NCBI RefSeq assembly: GCF_038593855.1
Contig: NZ_CP151996.1
Location: 1,178,001-1,242,000 of the forward strand
Direction of reading: 5' to 3'
Source: Lysinibacillus sp. FSL M8-0337
GTDB taxonomy: Bacteria > Bacillota > Bacilli > Bacillales_A > Planococcaceae
Length of the DNA stretch: 64,000 nucleotides
Shown: positions 25,287-34,605 of the stretch, piece after piece
How the letters are laid out: every line of letters starts with the position of its first letter
How positions within the stretch are numbered: position 1 is the first letter of the stretch
The notes under the pieces: generated by a model
Database searches by the model: none
What the model saw: only the letters and a program-made list of their open reading frames with translations
Told to the model about the DNA's origin: nothing
Program-made: the position numbers and the translations under genes

Positions 25287-26448
25287 AAAAATAGTTGCTT
25301 TTACTGGAATTCGTTCAGACTATGATTTACTAAGCAAATTATATAGCGAAATAAATAAAATCGAGGGTTTTGAACTAAAATTAATTGTTAGTGGTGCACA
25401 TCTTTCTGAAACGATGGCATACTCTGTGCAAGAAATAATAAAGGATGGCATTCCTATTTTAGCAAAAATTGAATCTTTATTAGACTCTAATAGTCTTGCT
25501 GGTAGGGTCAAGTCTTTATCTATTCTAATGCAAGGAGCCATCCATTCAATAGTAGATTATAATCCAGATTTAATAATTGTAGTTGGTGATAGAGAGGAAG
25601 TCCTAACTGGAGCAACGATTGGGACCTATTTAAATATACCTGTCGCGCATTTTTTTGGAGGCGATCATAGTACGGACGGTCATGTAGATAACCCTATCCG
25701 CCACGCTACTTCCAAATTAGCTAATATTCATTTTGTATCTAATGAAGTTTCAGAAAAAAGATTGCTTGCAATGGGCGAAGAAAAATCAAGAATTTTTAAC
25801 ATTGGTAGCCCTTCATTAGACAAATTTAAAGATACACCCATTTTAACTAAAGAAGAAGTGTTTAATAAGATAGGTATTTCAATGGATATTGAAGATTATG
25901 CATTGTTGATTTTTCATCCTGAAGCACAACATGAGCGGGACTCTGGAGAACATTTGAGTAATATATTGGATGTTTTAAAAGAAAAAAATATTTTTACATT
26001 TGTAGGATATCCAAATTCGGATAGTGGTCAAGTAGAGATTATCAATACATTAAAAAAATATTCTTCTGATACTAATTTTTTTATGTATAAAAACCTTCCA
26101 AGAGATATATTTGTAAATCTTTTTAGAAATAGTTCTTTTTTAATTGGGAATTCAAGTATGGGGATTTATGAAGCACCTATGATAAAAAAGCCAGTAATTA
26201 ATGTAGGTAATCGGCAAGTCGGAAGATATTCTACTGAAAACGTTCTATTTGTTGATAGTTCTAAACAATCGATAAAAAATGCAATTCATAGACTATCAAA
26301 TGTGGATTATATAGAAAAATTACAAAATGTAAAATCTATTTACGGGGACGGTCAATCCACACAAAGAGCATTAAAATTTTTACAAAATTTAAATTACAGT
26401 GATTTTATATATAAAATAACAGACCCATTGGAGGACTTAGATGAATGA
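25276..26448 (+). CDS. Hydrolysing UDP-sugar 2-epimerase, NeuC/LegG family
   Basis: A 390-residue UDP-N-acetylglucosamine 2-epimerase-family protein. The start VAFTGIRSDYDLLSKLYSEI, then LIVSGAHLSETMAYSVQEI, VVGDREEVLTGATIGTYLNIPVAHFFGGD (the conserved His/Asp/Glu block) and LIGNSSMGIYEAP, fit the hydrolysing form that frees a 2-epimer and UDP. It is a step towards sialic, legionaminic or related nonulosonic acids. The start ATG 25276 is preferred to the GTG three codons earlier. NeuB and NeuA partners are not in the window. Confidence 0.85.
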   Translation: MSTKKIVAFTGIRSDYDLLSKLYSEINKIEGFELKLIVSGAHLSETMAYSVQEIIKDGIPILAKIESLLDSNSLAGRVKSLSILMQGAIHSIVDYNPDLIIVVGDREEVLTGATIGTYLNIPVAHFFGGDHSTDGHVDNPIRHATSKLANIHFVSNEVSEKRLLAMGEEKSRIFNIGSPSLDKFKDTPILTKEEVFNKIGISMDIEDYALLIFHPEAQHERDSGEHLSNILDVLKEKNIFTFVGYPNSDSGQVEIINTLKKYSSDTNFFMYKNLPRDIFVNLFRNSSFLIGNSSMGIYEAPMIKKPVINVGNRQVGRYSTENVLFVDSSKQSIKNAIHRLSNVDYIEKLQNVKSIYGDGQSTQRALKFLQNLNYSDFIYKITDPLEDLDE

Positions 26449-27113
26449 GTAAAAATGTCGTGATTGTAACACCTCACCCAGATGATGAAACGCTAGGGTG
26501 TGGGGGTACTATTTTAAAACATGTAGAGCATGGTGATAAAATTTTTTGGCTAATTATTACTACTATGGGTAGCTTTTTTAAAGAAGAAGCTAAATTGAAA
26601 AGAGCTAAGGAAATTGCAAAGGTGGCAAAGCAATATAACTTCAATGAAACCTTTGAGTTGGGATTTGAAGCGGCTATGTTAGACCAAGTCCCAGAAAGTA
26701 ATTTAATTGGAGCAATTAGTAGTGTTTTTCATAAAATTCAACCAAACATAATATACGTACCCTATCCAAGTGACATTCATTCTGATCATAAATTTGTGTT
26801 TGATGCAACTATGGCTTGTACTAAATGGTTTAGATACTCATCTGTAGAAAAAGTATTAGCTTATGAAACTTTATCTGAAACGGATTTTACAATAAATCCT
26901 GATGCAAACAATTTTAGACCTAATGTTTATGTTGATATTAAAGACTATTTACAGCGTAAGATTGAAATTATGAATATTTATGAATCAGAAATTAGTAACT
27001 TTCCATTTCCAAGAAGTGAAAAAGCTGTTTCATCACTTGCTTATGTTCGTGGTGCTGCAAGTGGCTTTGAGGCTGCAGAAGCATTTATGTTATTAAAAGA
27101 AAGGATTATATGA
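26445..27113 (+). CDS. PIG-L family deacetylase
   Basis: A 222-residue zinc deacetylase. The metal motif is HPDDETLGCGG near the N-terminus (His, Asp, Asp), and the second metal block is SDIHSDHKFVFDATMA. Family members remove an acetyl group from GlcNAc-type sugars or conjugates such as BshB in bacillithiol synthesis. It overlaps the 2-epimerase gene by 4 bases (ATGA), so it is translated with it. Its role is likely deacetylation of the sugar, to be re-acylated by the GNAT protein at the head of the operon. Confidence 0.85.
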   Translation: MSKNVVIVTPHPDDETLGCGGTILKHVEHGDKIFWLIITTMGSFFKEEAKLKRAKEIAKVAKQYNFNETFELGFEAAMLDQVPESNLIGAISSVFHKIQPNIIYVPYPSDIHSDHKFVFDATMACTKWFRYSSVEKVLAYETLSETDFTINPDANNFRPNVYVDIKDYLQRKIEIMNIYESEISNFPFPRSEKAVSSLAYVRGAASGFEAAEAFMLLKERII

Positions 27114-27152
27114 TTGTTAGTAGGGTGCGCCAATATTTTTCTATCAAAGAAT

Positions 27153-27192
27153 AACTGAAAGGGAGGCACAAGGTGTCCTCTTTCAGTTTTTT
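27153..27192. terminator. Shared terminator between convergent genes
   Basis: An AACTGAAAG...CTTTCAGTT stem with a T run TTTTTTATTTTT. It serves the sugar operon and, on the other strand, the BRCT gene. Confidence 0.65.
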
Positions 27193-27565
27193 ATTTTTGG
27201 AGTGCATTTTTTGATATTTCTAGGATTGAAGAAGGTATATACTCTTTTTGCATGGAAATAAGCCAAATAAAATCATCTTCAGCAATAATTTGAATGTCGT
27301 ATCCAAGTTGGATGAGTTGCTCTGCTTTTAAATGTTTCGTGCTTTTGCCTCGTCGGTTATGACCGAGAATAACAAAAGCGGTGTCCTTAGTGACAGCCCC
27401 TTGCATTAAACCGCCACAAGCTCGTGCTTTTTTTGCAGCTTCTGCGCGTGTCATCGTAGAAAGAGCCCCTGTAAAGACGATTTGTTTATTATAAAATGGA
27501 TGCATTATACGTTCGGTTAGATTAGTAAGAAAGATAATGTCATCGTTGTCCTTATTGGTGTTCAT
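27191..27565 (-). CDS. BRCT-domain protein
   Basis: A 124-residue protein that is essentially one BRCT domain: FYNKQIVFTGALSTMTRAEAAKKARACGG at residues about 24-52, TAFVILGHNRR..STKHLKAEQLIQLGYDIQIIAEDDFIWLI after it. Such a domain is usually the C-terminus of DNA ligase A or part of DNA-repair proteins. Stand-alone forms are known in Firmicutes and may bind DNA ends or 5'-phosphate. The start follows TAGGAG. It lies in one direction with the DUF1722-like gene. Confidence 0.8.
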   Translation of the reverse strand: MNTNKDNDDIIFLTNLTERIMHPFYNKQIVFTGALSTMTRAEAAKKARACGGLMQGAVTKDTAFVILGHNRRGKSTKHLKAEQLIQLGYDIQIIAEDDFIWLISMQKEYIPSSILEISKNALQK

Positions 27566-27640
27566 ATAGATTCTCCTAAGAGCTTAATATTAAAGGGCGA
27601 GCCACTTGTTCGTAGGCTTGCATTTAGGCAATAACTACTG

Positions 27641-27997
27641 CTACTGTATTTGTAAAATAGTACTTTCACGTAAATAAGTAACGTTATATTGAATGGCTAA
27701 TTGTTGTAAAAAACAAAGAAGCGCTGGTATTTGACAAGTAAGAAGCAGTTGCTCGTATGTTCGTTTTTCTTCTATTGAGGCTACTTTACGGAAATATCCC
27801 CACATATGCTGACAAGCATTGCGCATGCTGCCTTCAGTTGGCGTTTGTTGTAATGCAACTTCGATTAATTGTTTAATTTGTTCATGGCTCATCATGTCGC
27901 GCATGGCCAGACGGAGTTGATTGTAATGCTTTTGGCTATGAAACATAACGCGATATTTTTCTTCACGCCATAATTTTTCTGTTAGTTGACGTTGCAT
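27641..27997 (-). CDS. DUF1722 (YbgA-like) protein
   Basis: A 118-residue protein matching DUF1722: KYRVMFHSQKHYNQLRLAMRDMM at residues about 14-36, a His-Ser-rich helical start, and a helical rest. In other bacteria DUF1722 occurs alone or fused to a DUF523 domain and is sometimes linked to photolyase genes. The function is unknown. It is probably co-transcribed with the BRCT gene, 75 bases downstream. Confidence 0.7.
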   Translation of the reverse strand: MQRQLTEKLWREEKYRVMFHSQKHYNQLRLAMRDMMSHEQIKQLIEVALQQTPTEGSMRNACQHMWGYFRKVASIEEKRTYEQLLLTCQIPALLCFLQQLAIQYNVTYLRESTILQIQ

Positions 27998-28248
27998 CTA
28001 ATCACCTTTCACATAACTGTTTCAAACTCATTCTACTTGATTTAATGAAAACATCAAAATGTTTTTATGCTGGTATAGTAAAGCATTTATTAAAAATAGG
28101 GGAATTTGGGTAAGCTGATACAAGAGCTAGCGTAATAGTATGCAAACTATATTTTATCATTCAATGACCTATCGTAATGATTGAATTACATTTAGCAAAT
28201 TGGTATATTAATGTATACATATACAATCGATGATGTGACTAAGTAAAT

Positions 28249-28456
28249 AAGAAATGTGAAACAGAAAATATAGCCTAGGCTGAGAGCTATAGCACCCCTT
28301 CTTATTGAACCCTACCACGGAGATGTCAGTTAACAACTAACCGAGTAGTTTCGTTACAAACGTTTAGAGGGCATATTATTAATTATGCCGAACTAAGGTG
28401 GTACCACGTCAACTAGCGTAAAGACGTCCTTTATTAGGATGCTTTATGCTTTTTTT
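28249..28456 (+). promoter_or_regulatory. T-box leader of proS
   Basis: The specifier side GAACCCTACCACGGAG holds CCT (Pro). The T-box core AACTAAGGTGGTACCACG is at 28391-28408. A terminator AGCGTAAAGACGTCCT / AGGATGCTTTATGCT with a T run is at about 28415-28456. Uncharged tRNA-Pro relieves termination. The preceding 28000-28248 shows nothing else, and 28457-28644 is leader. Confidence 0.9.
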
Positions 28457-28644
28457 ATGAACTTGATTTGGGCCTAGCTAAGGGATGAAGCCGAAAGATA
28501 TGGATGCATGCCTTGACCGAATTAAGTTAAATGCTTCGCTGGGTAACATAGATTTTAAAAGGAGCTGTTTGAGCAGGCTCGAATAAAGTCTAGATGCTAT
28601 TTTGTCGAAGTGAAATAGATTTTTTCAAAATAGGAGGAAAAAAG

Positions 28645-30081
28645 ATGTCTCAAAAAACAAATGATTTTTCAAAATGGTATGTGGAAACGATACAAAAGGC
28701 GGATTTAATGGATTATACGCCGGTTCGTGGTTGTATTGCCTTTAAACCAGACGGCTATGAACTGTGGGAACATATTCAAGCGGAGATGGATAAGCGTTTT
28801 AAGGAAACAGGTCACCGCAATGCCTACTTCCCGATGCTTATTCCAGAATCTTTTTTCCAAAAGGAAAAGGATCATATTGAAGGATTTTCGCCAGAGCTTC
28901 CTTGGGTGACCGAAGCGGCAGGTGAACAATTAGAAGAGCGTTTAGCGCTGCGCCCAACTTCGGAAACAATGATTGGGCATTTGTATTCAAACTGGATTAA
29001 AAGTTATCGAGACCTTCCTGTTTTAATCAATCAATGGGCCAATGTATTCCGTTGGGAAAAGAAAACGCTGCCGTTTATCCGTACTTCGGAATTTTTATGG
29101 CAAGAAGGCCATACGGCGCATGTTGATGAAGAAGATGCACGGAAAGAAACAATGCAAATGTTAGCTATTTATAAAGAAGTTGTCGAAGGATTATTAGCAA
29201 TTCCAGTCTATGATGGACAAAAAACACCGTCAGAACGTTTTGCTGGAGCAGTTGATACATTTTCAATTGAAGCGATGATGAAGGATGGCAAGGCCGTACA
29301 AGCAGGGACATCTCATTATTTAGGTACGAAATTTGCCGAAGCTTTTGATATCAAATATTTAAATAAAGAAAATAAACATGTCCATGTGCATACAACATCA
29401 TGGGGTACGTCTACCCGTTTAATCGGTTCTGTTATTATGGTGCATGGTGATGAACAAGGTCTTGTTTTACCGCCAAGAATCGCTCCAACGCAAGTTGTGT
29501 TAATCCCAGTTGGTCCTTGGAAAAAGAACCCTAAGATTATCGAGAAATTAGATGAAATTTTTACTGCGTTAAAAGCAAAGGGCATCCGTGTGCGTCTTGA
29601 TGATTCAGACCAATCACCTGGTTATAAGTTTAATGAATGGGAGCTAAAAGGTGTACCTGTGCGTATTGAATTGGGACCACGTGATTTAGAAAATCAGCAA
29701 GGCTTAATGAAAGCCCGAGATGAAGAAGAAAAAGTATCTGTTTCTTTAGAAACAATTGTAGAAAGCATAGAAACAGAACTTGAAACGATGCAAACGCGCC
29801 TATTTGAAAAAGCAAAAGCTTTCCGTTCAAACAACTCTCATACCCATATCGATTCAATGGAACAGTTAAAACAGCATTTAGCTCAATCAGAACAAAATGA
29901 AACAATCCCAGGTTGGATTTTAGCGGGTTGGTGTGGAGATGATGTGTGTGAAGAAAAGGTAAAAGAAGAAACAAAATTTACAACTCGTAATATACCATTT
30001 AACCCACCCGTTACAAAGCATACTTGCATTCATTGTGGGAAAGAAGCACAACATACAGTTTGGTTCGCCCGCGCTTACTAA
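28645..30081 (+). CDS. proS: Prolyl-tRNA synthetase
   Basis: A 478-residue class II synthetase that charges tRNA-Pro. Motif 2/3-like blocks are visible: LRPTSETMIGHLYSNWIKSYRDLPVLINQWANVFRWEKK and later WGTSTRLIGSVIMVHGDEQGLVLPPRIAP. The short length and the C-terminal Cys-rich end (CGDDVCEE, TCIHCGK) mark the archaeal/eukaryal-type ProS without the bacterial editing insert. The start at 28645 follows TAGGAGGAAAAAAG. An upstream extension of 17 codons has no start signal. It is controlled by the T-box leader. Confidence 0.95.
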   Translation: MSQKTNDFSKWYVETIQKADLMDYTPVRGCIAFKPDGYELWEHIQAEMDKRFKETGHRNAYFPMLIPESFFQKEKDHIEGFSPELPWVTEAAGEQLEERLALRPTSETMIGHLYSNWIKSYRDLPVLINQWANVFRWEKKTLPFIRTSEFLWQEGHTAHVDEEDARKETMQMLAIYKEVVEGLLAIPVYDGQKTPSERFAGAVDTFSIEAMMKDGKAVQAGTSHYLGTKFAEAFDIKYLNKENKHVHVHTTSWGTSTRLIGSVIMVHGDEQGLVLPPRIAPTQVVLIPVGPWKKNPKIIEKLDEIFTALKAKGIRVRLDDSDQSPGYKFNEWELKGVPVRIELGPRDLENQQGLMKARDEEEKVSVSLETIVESIETELETMQTRLFEKAKAFRSNNSHTHIDSMEQLKQHLAQSEQNETIPGWILAGWCGDDVCEEKVKEETKFTTRNIPFNPPVTKHTCIHCGKEAQHTVWFARAY

Positions 30082-30131
30082 ATCTAACTTTGTATGGTAG
30101 AAAGCATGTTAACATGCTCAGAGTATTGACA

Positions 30132-30446
30132 AAGAGGCTGGGACATAACTAAAAAAATTTAAGGAACAGAGGAAAGGTGTTCATAAATTTTTGCTATATG
30201 GAGAACTTGCTATTCTTGCTTTAGCAATAAAAAAATAGAAGGGTGCACTAGTTGTTGGTAGCGAAGGCGGTGACTCCTGCTCAGAACGCACACAGCGTAA
30301 GACGCGGGCATTCCGCGCGTTAGCGAGGGTTACGGCTTACTGTGCTGAGCGGAAAGCACCGCCGAAGCGGACAATAACGGCGTAGCAAAAAAGTGTTAGA
30401 TTGACTGCCATCAATCTAACACTTTTTCTCTTGGTCCCAGCCTCTT
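30132..30446. repeat. Intergenic repeat element, copy 2 (perfect 13-bp inverted ends)
   Basis: Bounded by AAGAGGCTGGGAC (30132-30144) and GTCCCAGCCTCTT (30434-30446), an exact 13-bp inverted pair. The body matches 1702-2018. The stem AGTGTTAGATTGA / TCAATCTAACACT with a T run at 30392-30429 can act as a terminator after proS. No coding capacity. Confidence 0.85.
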
Positions 30447-31295
30447 CTAACTGAATTGTGCTTAGATTTAGAGTATTTCGTTATGATTTCCTCTCTTTGA
30501 AATGTATCTTCTACTAACATTTTAATGCTTGTATTTGTAGTCTCCAGAATAGCCCCTTCTCCAAAAAAATGGAAAAATACAGCAATATTGCTTTTCTCGT
30601 CTTGATGTATATAGCTGATTTTGAGGTTGTCCCTCATATGGAAACAATAATGCAGTCACCTATTGAAAAAAGCTCTTCTTTACACTGTGTTACATTCCTT
30701 TTAATTTATTTTTACCTGTCAATAGAGCGTATCCTTTATGAAATACAGCATTTATAGTGAGTTACTTAAATTCTTTCTTGCTATATTTGTACTAATAAAA
30801 TTTATGAAACTATAGTTGCGTAATTATGTAAATTAATGCATTATATTGTTAATAGGTATTAATATTTATGAATATATTTACATTTTTAGTATTTTAGGTA
30901 TAATAGTTAATGATTGGAAAAAAGGATAACTGTCATGAGTCATAGATGACAAATTTAATGATTAGCTCTAAAATAATTGTAAATAGATGGGCTTTTCCAT
31001 TCATACAAAAGAGCGAAATCACCTTTATTATTTATGCCTCTGATGCCGTTTGAAAGTGGTGATACATAACAGTCAAAATTAAGTATGTTAAATGTAATGA
31101 ATTCTTAGCAATATGTGCGCTGCCTGTTGTTCATTCTAGGAAGCACAACTCCTTTGTTATTTTAAGGTGGAAGTATATTTACTTGAAATACCCGAAGTCA
31201 AACACCAAGGATATCTGCATTGTTAACTATTCATTTTGATTGTTAGAAGTAGCTCAAAGCCAAATCGCAATTAAAATAAATAATTGGTAAGGTGA
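30447..31295. other. Long intergenic stretch before comQ
   Basis: About 850 very AT-rich bases with no convincing gene. A 73-codon minus-strand frame at its left edge runs into the repeat and has no ribosome binding site. The only strong signal is the promoter at 30877-30904. Confidence 0.6.
30877..30904 (+). promoter_or_regulatory. Promoter of the comQXPA locus
   Basis: TTTACA (30877-30882) and TATAAT (30899-30904), 16 bases apart, a good sigma-A promoter. It would give a leader of nearly 390 bases before comQ, unusually long. Confidence 0.5.
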
Positions 31296-31298
31296 ATG

Positions 31299-32165
31299 AT
31301 GGAAGAAATAAAACAATCATTAAGGCGAATTATCAGTAATTATCAACTATCGGATGAGTTTAGCCGTTGTTTAACCTCCTTGTTAGATCAACATGAAGGT
31401 GGTGATTTTAGTGATTTAAGTAAATTGCATTTTCAATTGAATGGCGGTATATTAACGAAATCTATCCAGGAAGTTTTTAATCTTTTGGAACTCTGGATTC
31501 TTTTTACAGATATTGTTGATGATATCGAAGACGGTGATGAATCAAAATGGGGAATAGAGGGGAATTTATTGCTTAATGCTTCGACAGCTTTCGTTAGTAT
31601 CGTTATGTTGGAGCTACAAAAGGTAGAAATACCTTATAAAAGTGAGGTTACTCGTTTATTTTGCCATTACTTACTTCAAGCAGTTGATGGTCAGCATCAT
31701 GACCTAATCAATCAGATTACATCTGAAGAAATGTATGTAGCTGTTGTTAAGAAGAAATCCGGTTCGTTAATAGCACTTTCTTCATTGCTCGGAGAAGTAT
31801 TAGCAACTGGAAAGTATTCCGAAAAGCTTGAAATGAGTGCGTACTATATTGCAATGGTTGCACAGTTAAATAATGATTATGGCGACTTATTAAACTTACA
31901 AAAAGATTTACAAAACAAAAAAAGAACATTGCCAATATTGTATCTATTACAATATGAAGATTCAGCATTTGATGAATTACGCTTGTATTATAGTCAGCAG
32001 GTCGATTCAACAAAGAATATGTGCATTTCGCCACAGCAAATTGAAGCTTCAGGGTTATCTATATACATGCATCTATTACAGTCTAAATATCGAAATCTAG
32101 CACTTGAATTACTAAAAGAAATTTATCCAACTCAAGATGTATCGCTATTCCAAAAATATATTTAA
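31299..32165 (+). CDS. comQ: ComQ-type isoprenyl transferase (pheromone-modifying)
   Basis: A 288-residue polyprenyl-synthase-fold protein. The first Asp-rich motif is DIVDDIEDGDE at about residues 71-81 and the second NNDYGD at about 191-196. KKKSGSLIAL at about 152-161 is also typical. ComQ prenylates a tryptophan of ComX and releases the active pheromone. This identity rests on the next genes: a ComX-like precursor 12 bases downstream, then histidine kinase and response regulator, the exact order of comQXPA. ATG 31299 follows AAGGTG; ATG 31296 is also possible. It acts in the cytoplasm or at the membrane. Confidence 0.9.
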   Translation: MEEIKQSLRRIISNYQLSDEFSRCLTSLLDQHEGGDFSDLSKLHFQLNGGILTKSIQEVFNLLELWILFTDIVDDIEDGDESKWGIEGNLLLNASTAFVSIVMLELQKVEIPYKSEVTRLFCHYLLQAVDGQHHDLINQITSEEMYVAVVKKKSGSLIALSSLLGEVLATGKYSEKLEMSAYYIAMVAQLNNDYGDLLNLQKDLQNKKRTLPILYLLQYEDSAFDELRLYYSQQVDSTKNMCISPQQIEASGLSIYMHLLQSKYRNLALELLKEIYPTQDVSLFQKYI

Positions 32166-32177
32166 GAGGTGAAGGAC

Positions 32178-32354
32178 ATGTTAGAAATCGTTCAATATAT
32201 TAATAAAAATCGCAATATTTTAGATCTTTTAAAAGAAAAAAGAGTTTCACTTTTAAATGTAAATGAACTAGAGCAAAATTTAATTTTAGAATCCTTTGAA
32301 CATGGTGAAAAGAAAACATTAAAGGATTCATATTTAATGTATTGGCGTCCGTAA
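32178..32354 (+). CDS. comX: ComX-type pheromone precursor
   Basis: A 58-residue peptide. The N-terminal part fits ComX precursors (MLEIVQYINKN, then LKEKRVSLLNVNELEQNLIL), and the C-terminus ends YLMYWRP with a single Trp three residues from the end, the residue that ComQ prenylates. In B. subtilis 168 the Trp likewise has two residues after it. The start is ATG 32178 after AGAGGTGA. A GTG three codons earlier overlaps that site. The mature signal is probably the last 6-12 residues. Secreted and sensed outside the cell by ComP. Confidence 0.88.
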   Translation: MLEIVQYINKNRNILDLLKEKRVSLLNVNELEQNLILESFEHGEKKTLKDSYLMYWRP

Positions 32355-32358
32355 ACAG

Positions 32359-34605
32359 ATGGAACAAGGAAAAGCTAAAATCTTAATTTCGCTTTTTCTC
32401 ACTTTTTTCATACAGTTGTATTGTTTATCAGTTATCGTTAATGGGCCTATTATTGGAATTACCCTGGCTCAATCACAAGATCAAAGTTGGTATATTCAAC
32501 AGATTGAAGAGGAAAGTTGGGCAGCATCTCAAAATTTAGAGCCCTATACGAAAGTTTTAGAATTAGATGGGATGAAGCTGTCAGTCAATACTTCATCCCC
32601 TTTTCTAATTACACAAGCGCATAGCATAACAATATGGCATGAAGGAAAAGTGGAAAAGTTAATCGTCTCGAATAAGAATATAAATGCACAATTAATAAAG
32701 CAATTAATAATGCCGTTATTATATACCTTAATCACAACTGCTTTTTGTCTTTTTTTATTTAAACAAATACTTACTAAGAACAAACAGTATTTGATTTTTC
32801 ATTTACAGTTTACGGCATTAGCGTATATAAGTGCAGGTGCTGCAGGACGAGGAGATTTCATTAGTATTGTTATTAATTCATTAGCGATCTTCCTTAGCAT
32901 TGTGAATTGTATTTTCTACTGTAATTATTTTTTAAGAACAATGAGTGATGCCTTTCAAAAAAAGTTGCGTAATGCTTTTTATGTTATCGGTATAATGATT
33001 GTAGTGATAAATATAGTGCGGATTTTCATGGAAGATCTTCTGAAAGTACAAATTATATTTGAACTATCAGTCTATTTAATTTTATCCTGCTTACTAGCAA
33101 TTAATATTATTGTCGCAGCTAAAAGCAATGCTAAATACTATGCCAAGCCATTATTCTGCATCTTTTTTTTAGGAATTGGACCGTTTGCATTATGTTATGG
33201 CATTCCAACAATTTTTAATGTGCATCCATTTCTACCTGCAGATGTGACGGCGTTGTTTTTATTAGTGGTCCCTATTTGTCTGATTTACTTAGAGATGGCA
33301 GGGAATTTTGTTAACTTACAATATGCGCTTGATCGCATGTTTTCACATTTACAATTGGCGATTCCATTCAGTCTCATGTTATCGTTTATTTTACTAACTC
33401 TTGAGGAAGTACGCTCGTTTTACATATATAGTCTTTATTTTTTGATTACGTTTATTTCATCCATCTTACTGTTGTCATACAAGGAAAGTATGGAAGTACG
33501 GAATGCTCGTTATTTAAGTACTTTAAAGAACTATAATTTTTCCAATTTTTATCGCTTTATTAAATCATCAGCACATTATGCTACTAACTTCGACAAGCTT
33601 ATGGAGTATATTAAACAAGAGCTAAATCTAATGTTAATGTTGAATAATATTGAGATTATAGAAGATCATTTAACACAATCTCTTGGTTATATAGAAGAAC
33701 ATAAGTGTCGTGCTATTTGTCCAAATTTAATTTATAAACATGACACGAAATACATATTGGTACTCTATGAAACAGTAGACTCTAAGTTGTTAGCAATCAC
33801 AGACACAAAATTTCGTAAAATACCGTCCGAATCTTTAAAAATGCTTGAACTTTTTTTGTATTATGTTCAAAGCATTATCGATAATTCACTTAAGTTGGAT
33901 GAACTTATGGCACAACTGACGAAGTTAGACAAATTGCAAGCACCTCGATGGTACAATAGGCTATGGATTTTGTCTTCAGAGAAAGAACGTTTACGGTTAT
34001 CTACAGAGATACATGATACGATTTTACAAGATTTGATTCGTATGAGTCGTAATATGGAAGAAGCTGCAACAAAAGAAAAAGATGACAAAGAGGCTTTTAT
34101 GCATTTGCGTGAAGAAGTACTGGATATTGTGGATAATACAAGAGAAATTTGTGAAAATTTATATCCGCCTTTAATCGATAGACTTGGTCTCCACCGCTCG
34201 TTAGAGGAGTTAATACAGAAATGTAAAATTCGGTTTAACTTTTTGATTAAAGAGGATTTTCAAAGGATTGAAGGTTTATCATTGCAGCAATCCACTACAA
34301 TCTATCGTATTATTCAAGAGTTGCTCTCCAATGCAAATAAACATTCACAAGCACAGTCCGTCTATATTTCATTAACATCCCGAGCACAAAAAGTTTTTAT
34401 TGACTATTGGGATGATGGAATTGGTATTGATATTGATGAAAATATTCAACAAGACTGTATGAAAAGTATAGGACTAATGGGAATGAAGGAGCGTATCAAG
34501 TATTATCAGGGGACATTTTTAATAAGCTCAAATCAGCCACAAGGGACAAATATTAAACTATCTATGAAAATAGGTGAGGATTTTGAAAATAATGGTATTG
34601 GATGA
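32359..34605 (+). CDS. comP: ComP-type membrane histidine kinase
   Basis: A 748-residue sensor kinase. A membrane segment (about residues 9-30) and a PDZ-like exterior region (PYTKVLELDGMKL near 60-75) are followed by some eight to ten hydrophobic segments up to about residue 370. After a cytoplasmic linker come the phosphorylation site LSTEIHDTILQDL (His552) of the HisKA_3 type and the ATPase domain with QELLSNANKHS and DYWDDGIGID. ComX binds the membrane part and drives phosphotransfer to ComA. It starts 4 bases after comX with no strong ribosome binding site, so coupled translation is likely. Confidence 0.92.
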   Translation: MEQGKAKILISLFLTFFIQLYCLSVIVNGPIIGITLAQSQDQSWYIQQIEEESWAASQNLEPYTKVLELDGMKLSVNTSSPFLITQAHSITIWHEGKVEKLIVSNKNINAQLIKQLIMPLLYTLITTAFCLFLFKQILTKNKQYLIFHLQFTALAYISAGAAGRGDFISIVINSLAIFLSIVNCIFYCNYFLRTMSDAFQKKLRNAFYVIGIMIVVINIVRIFMEDLLKVQIIFELSVYLILSCLLAINIIVAAKSNAKYYAKPLFCIFFLGIGPFALCYGIPTIFNVHPFLPADVTALFLLVVPICLIYLEMAGNFVNLQYALDRMFSHLQLAIPFSLMLSFILLTLEEVRSFYIYSLYFLITFISSILLLSYKESMEVRNARYLSTLKNYNFSNFYRFIKSSAHYATNFDKLMEYIKQELNLMLMLNNIEIIEDHLTQSLGYIEEHKCRAICPNLIYKHDTKYILVLYETVDSKLLAITDTKFRKIPSESLKMLELFLYYVQSIIDNSLKLDELMAQLTKLDKLQAPRWYNRLWILSSEKERLRLSTEIHDTILQDLIRMSRNMEEAATKEKDDKEAFMHLREEVLDIVDNTREICENLYPPLIDRLGLHRSLEELIQKCKIRFNFLIKEDFQRIEGLSLQQSTTIYRIIQELLSNANKHSQAQSVYISLTSRAQKVFIDYWDDGIGIDIDENIQQDCMKSIGLMGMKERIKYYQGTFLISSNQPQGTNIKLSMKIGEDFENNGIG

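Noticed and set aside
30416..30637. 73-codon minus-strand frame at the right edge of repeat copy 2
   Set aside because: Its last codons are repeat sequence and no ribosome binding site is visible; at best a broken gene.
31299..32165. Housekeeping polyprenyl diphosphate synthase
   Set aside because: The weak second Asp motif and the direct link with comX, comP and comA favour ComQ.
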